A program made the position numbers and the translations under genes. Shown piece after piece: positions 17,671 through 24,390 of a stretch of DNA of 64,000 nucleotides (position 1 is its first letter; the number at the start of each line of letters is the position of its first letter). The notes beneath the pieces were generated by a model that saw only the letters and a list, made by a program, of their open reading frames with translations, was not told the origin of the DNA and ran no database searches. The DNA is taken from NCBI GenBank assembly GCA_023398575.1, contig JAEWSC010000056.1:59164-123163 (forward strand), read 5' to 3'. This DNA comes from Bacillota bacterium (GTDB taxonomy: Bacteria; Bacillota; Clostridia; Christensenellales; Aristaeellaceae).

Positions 17671-18573
17671 TTACCCCTTGATGGAGCCTACCATTACGCC
17701 TGTGACGAAATAGCGCTGCACAAACGGGTACAGGATCAGCACCGGCAAGCTGGCTACCACGATCAGACCGTATTTCAACATCTCTGCTACCTTTTGCTTT
17801 TCAATCAGCGTGGCCAGATCGTCGATCATAGCAGGATCCGGCTGATTGGAAACCAGGATGTCGCGCAAAACAACTTGCAGCGGATAAAGCTTATCCGACT
17901 CCAGGTAAATAAAAGCATTGAAAAAAGCATTCCAGTGGGAAATTGCATAGAACAGAACCATGACCGACACGATTGCTTTGGAGAGCGGCAATACAATTTG
18001 GAAGAAAAAGCGTAGGTTGCCGGCACCATCGATAAAGGCGGCGCTGCGCAGATCTTCTGGAATCGTTGATTCAAAGAAGGATCGCGCGATCATCAAGTTC
18101 CACACTTGCAGCGCGTTTGGCAGCACCATTGCCCAGATGGTATTGATAAGCCCAAGGGAATCGACGATCATGTAGGTCGGAATCATACCGCCATTAAAGA
18201 ACATGGTGAAAACGAACAGCAGCAGAAACGCTTTTCGGCCCACAAGTGACTTGCGTGAGAGCGCAAAGCCCGCGCTGATAGTGATGATGACGTTGATTGA
18301 AGTACCAAGGGTGGTGTACAGAATTGTGTTTTGATAACCGCTCCAGATCTTTCTGTAATGAAAAATGCGTTCGTATCCATCAAATGTGATCCCTCGCGGG
18401 AAAAATAGTACTTTTCCTGCTGAGACCAGGTTTGGATCGCTGATGGATGCAATGATGATAAAATAAAGCGGATACAGACATATCAGCAAAATGATGAACA
18501 TCAATACATAGACGATCGTATCAAAAATCTTATCGTTCAGCCCGCTTTGAATTTGGGTACGTTTTCCGGTCAT
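17671..18573 (-). CDS. Carbohydrate ABC transporter permease, LplC/MalG type
   Basis: This 300-residue permease has six predicted membrane segments, beginning with VYVLMFIILLICLYPLYFIII. The EAA loop (LRSAAFIDGAGNLRFFFQIV) contacts the ATPase, and the C-terminus VTGVMVGSIKG is typical of this permease class. AAGGAGG lies 8 bases before the ATG at 18573; the longer frame overlaps the upstream gene. It pairs with the permease 13 bp upstream. No ATPase gene occurs in the operon. Confidence 0.92.
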   Translation of the reverse strand: MTGKRTQIQSGLNDKIFDTIVYVLMFIILLICLYPLYFIIIASISDPNLVSAGKVLFFPRGITFDGYERIFHYRKIWSGYQNTILYTTLGTSINVIITISAGFALSRKSLVGRKAFLLLFVFTMFFNGGMIPTYMIVDSLGLINTIWAMVLPNALQVWNLMIARSFFESTIPEDLRSAAFIDGAGNLRFFFQIVLPLSKAIVSVMVLFYAISHWNAFFNAFIYLESDKLYPLQVVLRDILVSNQPDPAMIDDLATLIEKQKVAEMLKYGLIVVASLPVLILYPFVQRYFVTGVMVGSIKG

Positions 18574-18586
18574 CTGGCTTTCCTCC

Positions 18587-19525
18587 TTACCAAAGACTTG
18601 TGTCACTATATCGCCTGGCAATAAAATTGACAAAGACGACCAGGACGCAGCTGATTACCGAGTTGAAAAGCCCGATCGCGGTTGAGAGGCTGAACTGCGC
18701 GTTCAGAAGCCCGACCTTGTAAACATAAGTTGAAATAATTTCAGAAGAAGCGATATTCAAGGTGTTCTGCATCAAATATGCCTTTTCAAACCCAACCGAC
18801 ATAATTCTTCCCAGGTTCAGGATCAGCATGATCACAGCTGTAGGCATGATGCCTGGAATATCAATATAGAGCGTTCGCTGCAGCTTGCTCGCGCCGTCAA
18901 CCATCGCGGCTTCGTGAAGTTCCTGTTCTATGCTGCTCAGAGCGGCGATATAGATGATGGCGGAGCGGCCGGTATCCTGCCAGACGCCTGACCAGACATA
19001 AACCGGCCGAAACAAATCAGCCTTGCCCAGAAAGTAGACCGCGTCACCGCCGAGGCCTTTAATCAAAATATTTACGATACCTGTTGACGGGGATAGAAAA
19101 ACATTCAGCATGCCGACAAGCACAACCATTGAGATGAAATGAGGCGCGTAAGACACTGTCTGAACAATTTTTCGGAAACGGCGCTGACGCATTTGATTCA
19201 GAAGCAGCGCAAAGAGAATAGGAATGGGGAACTGGGCAACAAGATTGTATAGGCTAAGGGACAGCGTATTGAAAAAAATCTGATTGAAATTGTAAGCGTT
19301 AAAAAATTTCGCGAAATATTTCAAGCCGACCCATGGGCTGCCCAAAATGCCTTTGACAGGTGAATAATCTTTAAACGCGATTAAAACGCCACCCATGGGT
19401 GCATACAGGAAAATCAGCGCGTAAAGCACGGCTGGAAGCAGAAGAAGATACAACCCTCCGTCCTGCTTGATATGCGCCCAAATCTTCCGCGATTTGTACG
19501 GCAAAACAAACACCCTCTCGATCAT
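18587..19525 (-). CDS. ABC transporter permease, LplB/MalF type
   Basis: This 312-residue permease is the first gene of the importer operon. It has six membrane spans starting with LYLLLLPAVLYALIFLYAP, an EAA loop (LHEAAMVDGASKLQRTLYI) and a C-terminal NFIARRYSDTSLW. The ATG has no clear Shine-Dalgarno sequence. The promoter 19577-19605 lies upstream. It is divergent from the GH51-like enzyme, with which it shares a 209-bp control region. Confidence 0.9.
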   Translation of the reverse strand: MIERVFVLPYKSRKIWAHIKQDGGLYLLLLPAVLYALIFLYAPMGGVLIAFKDYSPVKGILGSPWVGLKYFAKFFNAYNFNQIFFNTLSLSLYNLVAQFPIPILFALLLNQMRQRRFRKIVQTVSYAPHFISMVVLVGMLNVFLSPSTGIVNILIKGLGGDAVYFLGKADLFRPVYVWSGVWQDTGRSAIIYIAALSSIEQELHEAAMVDGASKLQRTLYIDIPGIMPTAVIMLILNLGRIMSVGFEKAYLMQNTLNIASSEIISTYVYKVGLLNAQFSLSTAIGLFNSVISCVLVVFVNFIARRYSDTSLW

Positions 19526-19576
19526 TCAGTAATGGCACAGGAGATATAAAACACACGATCACATAAATTTAGTTGA

Positions 19577-19605
19577 ATAATAGCATATCGTCGGACGTCT
19601 GTCAA
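19577..19605 (-). promoter_or_regulatory. Sigma-A promoter of the LplBCA-like importer
   Basis: Minus-strand TTGACA (19600-19605), a 17-base spacer and TATTAT (19577-19582); near-consensus. Confidence 0.75.
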
Positions 19606-19641
19606 CAGATTCAAATTTAGCAAATATGAAACAAAAAAAGC

Positions 19642-19670
19642 TCGACATGAGGAGAAATGTAAGCTATACT
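19642..19670 (+). promoter_or_regulatory. Sigma-A promoter of the GH51-like gene
   Basis: TCGACA (19642-19647), a 17-base spacer and TATACT (19665-19670), 65 bp upstream of the start codon. Confidence 0.55.
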
Positions 19671-19734
19671 GTCAACAACAAGGCAATGTATCGTTAAACT
19701 GTTCACAACTTGAAATGCTATGGGAGGATGCACA

Positions 19735-21840
19735 ATGGCTGTGACGAATGCATCGGAATTTGAAAATGGGAAGAAAGTTTTTCGCATAACCAGGGAAAAA
19801 GTAAGCGACACACCGGTCAGCAAAATGCTCTGCGGAAACTTTATTGAGGTTGGCTTCGGATATCAGGTTGAAGCAATGTGGTCAGAGATGTTTTACAACC
19901 GCAGCTTTGAAAAGACATGCCCCATTACACCTGCAACGTACGACTGGTTTGGCGGCTGGGACGTGGTCGGCAATGATTGGTCGAAGCAGGAATGGTACCA
20001 TTCGGGTTATATGCATCCACGTTGGTTTGCATGTCCCGCAATGGACAGGCCGGAAAGTATTACGCCGGACTGTTCGTTTATCACTGAGAAAGCACCCTTT
20101 TACGCAATAACGGTCGAGAGAGTAGAAGGCGGAGCTCATGGAAAGAGCAGCCTTTCGATACATAACTTTGAAATCGAAAGGATGTGCGGCGTCGCCCAAA
20201 GCGGGAAATACCTTCGTGCAGGACAGTCGTACAAATTCAGCGGCTATCTGAAAAACGTAGGCGGGCAGCCAGTCCGCGCCGAGATCCGGTTTTATCCAAC
20301 GTGTGGGGATACGTTTTCTCAACAGCCCCTTGCTGTGCTGCCCCTGGGTACGATTTCGTCTGAAAATACCCTTTATGAAACAACATTTGAAAATCACGAA
20401 TTTGAAGGTTGGGCGACATTCTCCCTGTTTATTACGCCAGGCCGCGTGATTGCAGATGCCTTTTCGCTGATGCCTTTGGATACGTTGAACGGCTGGCGTC
20501 CAGACGTGATCGAAGGGCTTAAGCGGGTCAAGCCTTCTGTGCTGCGTTTTCCAGGCGGATGCTTCGCCTCGCTGCATGACTGGCGAGACGCGATTGGGCC
20601 GCGAAACAGCCGAAAGCCGGAAGACTCCTATTTCTGGGGCGATGTCAACTATAACGATGTCGGTACGGATGAATTTTTGCAATTGACCGAAGCACTGGGC
20701 AGCGAAGCCATGCTGGTCGTCAACTTCTTTCATCCAGGCAAGCGATTCTATTTGAACTCCCATCTGGTGATGGGCAATGAAAAGCTCGACGCTCATGGCG
20801 ACGATTTGCCGAATATTACAGACATCGATGCAGGGGTTGAATGCGCGCGCCAGTGGGTCGAATACTGCAACGGCGACGTGACCACGCCGATGGGCAGCCT
20901 TCGCGCCAAAAACGGCCATCCCAAACCCTACAATGTAAAGTACTGGGAGATGGACAACGAAACCTTCCGTTGGTTTACCAAGGAGGAGTACGCCCATACG
21001 GTTATCAAATACTCCAAGGCGATGAAGTCGGTTGACCCGTCAGTTCAGATAGGCCTGTGCTCTTATCATGACTTTCGCCTGGTGGTTGAGCCAATGCTGG
21101 ACATCTGCGGAGAAGCCATCGACTTCCTGGCCGACCGTGTCTGTGCACCGGACAACATTGCCTATAAAGTGGGGATCGTCCGGCGCTATAATGAAACCCA
21201 CGAGCACCAGATTTATTACACTGATACCGAAGCGTTGCAGAACCGCGTGAACACGCTGGCGCCATTCACTGCTGAATTCTACCAGAAACACGGCATTACG
21301 ATCCGTGAGGCACGCAGAACCTGGATATACGGCCTTACGCTGATTGGCAACCTGTTGAATTATCACCGCTATGGTGACCTCGTGCGCTTCATGTGCTTCA
21401 ACAATCTGTGCAATACCTCAGGACAGTCCTGTATCGAGGTCGCGAAGGAACAAGTAATGCTTCCGATCTGCGGTCTGCTTTATGAGCAGATGGCGCGTTC
21501 TGAAGCCGCTTGGGTGCTTGGTATCGAGGGATACGAGCCGGACAGTCTCAAGAGCATCGAAATACAGGCCGCTTGGAACGAGGATGAAACCCGACTGATC
21601 GTCTATCTTGTCAATAAAAGCGATCAGGACACGCGTGTGTCGCTGGATTTCGCTGCGCTTGGACGTGAGTTCCATTCGGCCTGCGCCCGCCGCATGTCCG
21701 CCCCGGGCGGCCGCACGCAGGAGACAATGCGCTCAAACGGAAATATCAAGGTGGAATATGAATACAGCACGCCCAATATGCAGGGACCAAATACCTATGC
21801 CATTGGGGCATTCTCCTTCACGGAGATGATCCTTTCCTGA
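19735..21840 (+). CDS. GH51-like alpha-L-arabinofuranosidase with N-terminal beta-sandwich
   Basis: This 701-residue protein has an N-terminal strand region (MLCGNFIEVGFGYQVEAMW), an inserted carbohydrate-binding-like beta-sandwich (about residues 60-250), a TIM barrel beginning at PSVLRFPGGCFASLHDWRD and a C-terminal beta-domain. The acid/base is E409 in WEMDNETF. The usual nucleophile motif is replaced by a region reading YYTDTEA, with E499 the candidate nucleophile. It shares only distant similarity with the other GH51 in this window. GGGAGG precedes the ATG at 19735. The divergent importer is probably its partner. Another arabinofuranosyl or hexuronic specificity is possible. Confidence 0.8.
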   Translation: MAVTNASEFENGKKVFRITREKVSDTPVSKMLCGNFIEVGFGYQVEAMWSEMFYNRSFEKTCPITPATYDWFGGWDVVGNDWSKQEWYHSGYMHPRWFACPAMDRPESITPDCSFITEKAPFYAITVERVEGGAHGKSSLSIHNFEIERMCGVAQSGKYLRAGQSYKFSGYLKNVGGQPVRAEIRFYPTCGDTFSQQPLAVLPLGTISSENTLYETTFENHEFEGWATFSLFITPGRVIADAFSLMPLDTLNGWRPDVIEGLKRVKPSVLRFPGGCFASLHDWRDAIGPRNSRKPEDSYFWGDVNYNDVGTDEFLQLTEALGSEAMLVVNFFHPGKRFYLNSHLVMGNEKLDAHGDDLPNITDIDAGVECARQWVEYCNGDVTTPMGSLRAKNGHPKPYNVKYWEMDNETFRWFTKEEYAHTVIKYSKAMKSVDPSVQIGLCSYHDFRLVVEPMLDICGEAIDFLADRVCAPDNIAYKVGIVRRYNETHEHQIYYTDTEALQNRVNTLAPFTAEFYQKHGITIREARRTWIYGLTLIGNLLNYHRYGDLVRFMCFNNLCNTSGQSCIEVAKEQVMLPICGLLYEQMARSEAAWVLGIEGYEPDSLKSIEIQAAWNEDETRLIVYLVNKSDQDTRVSLDFAALGREFHSACARRMSAPGGRTQETMRSNGNIKVEYEYSTPNMQGPNTYAIGAFSFTEMILS

Positions 21841-21876
21841 CCGCGTATAAGCCTGACCTTCGGATAAGTGATACTT

Positions 21877-21919
21877 AAAATGAGCCACGATCGCATATTA
21901 GCGGACGTGGCTCATTTTT
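21877..21919 (+). terminator. Terminator after the GH51-like gene
   Basis: AAAATGAGCCACG pairs perfectly with CGTGGCTCATTTT (13 bp), loop of 16, followed by T. Confidence 0.85.
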
Positions 21920-21996
21920 AACCATATGGTTGGGCAAAGAAATTTGTAATCATGAAAGACAACATAGAAGGAAGATCGATGATAAAAAAATAGAGA

Positions 21997-22052
21997 CGAG
22001 TCAGGAGCAATCTTCTTATGAAAACTTGGCTGTTAAGAAGACTCGATTTTTT
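21997..22052 (+). terminator. Terminator-like hairpin with an embedded ribosome binding site
   Basis: The right arm TAAGAAGACTCG (22034-22045) is followed by A and six Ts. The left arm is split: CGAGTC (21997-22002) and TTCTTA (22013-22018) around a 10-base bulge that contains AGGAG. The AGGAG precedes an ATG opening a 16-codon frame (22018-22068). The rest of 21920-22250 shows no credible gene. Confidence 0.45.
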
Positions 22053-22250
22053 GCAGTCCTATGAATAGAATCAGGATCACGGATTATTTCCAAGTGCCTC
22101 ACTGAACATTTTGCAGCGAAATCATTATATTAATATAAAAAACAAGAAAAATCCTGAATGCGTACTGAGGTTTGACATCATACCTTAACAGACTTAATGA
22201 GTTTTATCCTATCATTTTGGTGCATCATTTGAAATAAAGGAGGTGTAGCG

Positions 22251-22457
22251 ATGGTTATAAGCATTTTCTCTTTGAGAAGGAGTGTGGGTGTGCATCTCTT
22301 TCTGTTGAAATTTATTGTCGTTCAACCAAGTTCTGTATATTTTGCTGCGCTACTCTTCGATTTCTCAACCGGATATTTGGCTTCATTTATATCAACCTTC
22401 TCATTCATAATGTTGTCCAGATCCAAATTGCATACATCTGCCATCAAAATGCAGTAA
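22251..22457 (+). CDS. Possible 68-residue small protein with a perfect Shine-Dalgarno site
   Basis: A textbook AAAGGAGGTG lies 6 bases before this ATG. The peptide (MVISIFSLRRSVGVHLFLLKF...) is hydrophobic at the start, but its last ~45 codons run antisense across the 3' end of the MazG-like gene, which is far better supported. It may be a real small membrane peptide, the remnant of an older gene, or chance. No homologue is recognised. Confidence 0.2.
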   Translation: MVISIFSLRRSVGVHLFLLKFIVVQPSSVYFAALLFDFSTGYLASFISTFSFIMLSRSKLHTSAIKMQ

Positions 22458-22660
22458 CTGAGTACATCGGCAAGTTCCTCACGAATCCTGTCCGTCTTGC
22501 TGGTGCACGCTAAGTCAGTACCGCTCCACTGGAAAACCTCCAAAAGCTCCGCTGCCTCCAGACTCAGAGAAAGAGCTAAATCTTTAGGTGTGTGAAACTG
22601 ACGCCACTCACGGTCATCACGAAATTTCAGTACCCGCTGTATTGTCTCGTCGCGAAGCAT
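22322..22660 (-). CDS. MazG-like nucleotide pyrophosphohydrolase
   Basis: This 112-residue all-alpha NTP pyrophosphohydrolase of the MazG/dCTPase (RS21-C6) type has metal-binding motif SLEAAELLEVFQW (residues about 33-45) and the second acidic motif EELADVLSYCILMAD, with a C-terminal N-E-K-K-Y-P-like tail (NEAKYPVEKSK). Such enzymes hydrolyse non-canonical or excess dNTPs to the monophosphate. AAGGAG lies 8 bases before the ATG at 22660. It begins 13 bp after the RsmH-like gene and is probably co-transcribed. Confidence 0.85.
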   Translation of the reverse strand: MLRDETIQRVLKFRDDREWRQFHTPKDLALSLSLEAAELLEVFQWSGTDLACTSKTDRIREELADVLSYCILMADVCNLDLDNIMNEKVDINEAKYPVEKSKSSAAKYTELG

Positions 22661-22673
22661 CCCTACATCTCCT

Positions 22674-23711
22674 TTACACACGAATGGCCCAGCGCATTTT
22701 AGTGGAATGAGCCCTTGGGTTTTTATAACACTCCTCCCTGGAGGGACGTATTACATCCCTGGCGACCTCGCTGTATATTCCGTCCCGATAAAGCTGCTGA
22801 AATGACTTTTTCACAAGCCTGTCCTCTCCAGAATGAAAAGTCAGCACTGCTACGCGGCCACCGCTTTGCAAGACGCCAGGAAGCTTTTCTAGAAAAGTAT
22901 ATAATACGTCGAATTCTTTGTTTACATCAATGCGCAGAGCCTGAAAGGTTCGTTGACAGGATTTCTTTACTGCTTCCTTACGGTCTTTGGAGGGAAGGAA
23001 GGCAAGAGCTTGTTCAACAACGAACGTAAGCTGCTTTGTGGTGTCGATGGTGCCGCCATTTTTGAAAGTGCGCAGTACCGATGCAGCAATTTGTTCAGCA
23101 AAGGGCTCATCAGCATTTTCTGTGAGCATTCCGACCAATTCTGCATAGTCCAGTTCCCGAAGGCGTTGTGCCCCGGTGACTCCGGTAGTGGGGTCGAGGC
23201 GCAGATCCAGCGAGCCATCATGTTTAAATGAAAAGCCGCGCTTGGGATTGTCAATCTGCATGGAGGATAAACCCAGATCAGCTAATACGAAGTTAAACTT
23301 TACGCCTTTGGCAACCTGATCCAAATCTGAAAAGTTCATTCGGCGTATGGTCAAAATATCGGAGCCAAAGCCCAGCGCTTCCAGTCGTGCCTTTGTTTTT
23401 TCCGACTCAATCGGATCTATATCGGTTGCATACAGATGTCCAAGTCCTTTAAGACAAGCCAGCATTTGCTGAGTGTGTCCGCCATAGCCAAGTGTTGCAT
23501 CAAGGCCGACTTGCCCAGGCTGAATCTTAAGGAAATCAAGTATTTCATTAACGCAGATAGGAATGTGCATACCCGCGGGTGTTTTACCATTTTGAATTAT
23601 TCTATCAACATCTTCTTGATACATTTCGGGGTGCAGTTCTTTATATTTTTCTTCAAAACTCCTGGGGTGTGTGCCTTTATAACGGACACGACGCTGGTGC
23701 TTCGGTTCCAT
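22674..23711 (-). CDS. RsmH (MraW)-like 16S rRNA m4C methyltransferase paralogue
   Basis: This 345-residue SAM-dependent methyltransferase shows RsmH motifs: GMHIPICVNEILDFL, GLDATLGYGGHTQQML (SAM loop), ATDIDP, LADLGLSSMQIDNP, RGFSFKHDGSLDLR, ALRIDVNKE and TFHSGEDR. Canonical RsmH methylates C1402 of 16S rRNA and lies in the division/cell-wall cluster. Here the neighbours are different, and a basic ~45-residue N-terminal extension (RRVRYKGTHPRSFEEKYKEL) is present, as in the second RsmH copy of many Clostridia. Whether it acts on 16S rRNA or another RNA is unknown. A strong promoter lies upstream. Confidence 0.85.
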   Translation of the reverse strand: MEPKHQRRVRYKGTHPRSFEEKYKELHPEMYQEDVDRIIQNGKTPAGMHIPICVNEILDFLKIQPGQVGLDATLGYGGHTQQMLACLKGLGHLYATDIDPIESEKTKARLEALGFGSDILTIRRMNFSDLDQVAKGVKFNFVLADLGLSSMQIDNPKRGFSFKHDGSLDLRLDPTTGVTGAQRLRELDYAELVGMLTENADEPFAEQIAASVLRTFKNGGTIDTTKQLTFVVEQALAFLPSKDRKEAVKKSCQRTFQALRIDVNKEFDVLYTFLEKLPGVLQSGGRVAVLTFHSGEDRLVKKSFQQLYRDGIYSEVARDVIRPSREECYKNPRAHSTKMRWAIRV

Positions 23712-23825
23712 GCTAATCAGTCCTTTTCTAATCTATAACAATGCTCTTTTCGTGGAATCTACTTACAGCATCAAGGTCAACTTATTACGCATTAACATAA
23801 TAAAAGTCTTGCCTTTTTCATGTTT

Positions 23826-23854
23826 ATTTTATTACTTGCTTGTTTGGTGGTCAA
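23826..23854 (-). promoter_or_regulatory. Sigma-A promoter of the RsmH-like/MazG-like pair
   Basis: Minus-strand TTGACC (23849-23854), a 17-base spacer and TAAAAT (23826-23831), about 115 bp before the start codon. Confidence 0.65.
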
Positions 23855-23986
23855 GTTTTTCATACAATGGCTTCTGTATCAGCAAAAAGCCAAGTCTGTG
23901 CACTACCTTAATAAGGAAAGGTTTGACTTGCTGCCGTTAATCACTAAAAATAGGCTATAACAGCGCTTTGCAGATGCTTAGGCTAT

Positions 23987-24286
23987 TTACGAAGTACCTA
24001 TACTTACAAATGGCATGGCAAGTAGAATAAGATTAACATACAAGAAGCAGTTCAGACTGAATATGATGAAAACAGCCACATTTATGAGCAGTGAAAACGA
24101 AAGCGTGTACTGCATAGGAAGAGTTGGGTAGTATCCCGGCGCAGGATCAGCTGGATCATGAATAAATGCGGTTATGAGCCTGCATATACCTGTAAAAAGT
24201 ACCGCGGACATGCAAATTTCGGCCAGAATAATGTGGCGGGAAGCTAGGTGTTTCCAGTATGATCCTTGTATGTTTTGGAAAGTCAA
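23987..24286 (-). CDS. Possible small membrane protein or gene remnant
   Basis: The 99-residue frame has two or three hydrophobic stretches (ICMSAVLFTGICRLITAF and SLLINVAVFIIFSLNCFLY). It starts at a TTG with a poorly spaced AAGG, and an overlapping frame begins with an ATG 58 bases upstream. This suggests a frameshifted remnant rather than an intact gene. The rest of the gap 23712-24390 holds only the promoter of the RsmH-like gene. Confidence 0.3.
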   Translation of the reverse strand: MTFQNIQGSYWKHLASRHIILAEICMSAVLFTGICRLITAFIHDPADPAPGYYPTLPMQYTLSFSLLINVAVFIIFSLNCFLYVNLILLAMPFVSIGTS

Positions 24287-24390
24287 TAACCTTGCCTAGC
24301 CCATAAAGTGATGGTGATATTGTTATGCACAACTTCTTTGCCATACCGCTTGGTTAATCCTTAATTTTGATCAAACAACCACGAATAATT

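Noticed and set aside
19882..20997. 371-residue frame on the minus strand
   Set aside because: Antisense to the GH51-like gene, without domain or ribosome binding site.
23710..23940. 76-residue plus-strand frame starting inside the RsmH-like gene start
   Set aside because: It runs antisense through the promoter of the RsmH-like gene, has no ribosome binding site and no recognisable feature.
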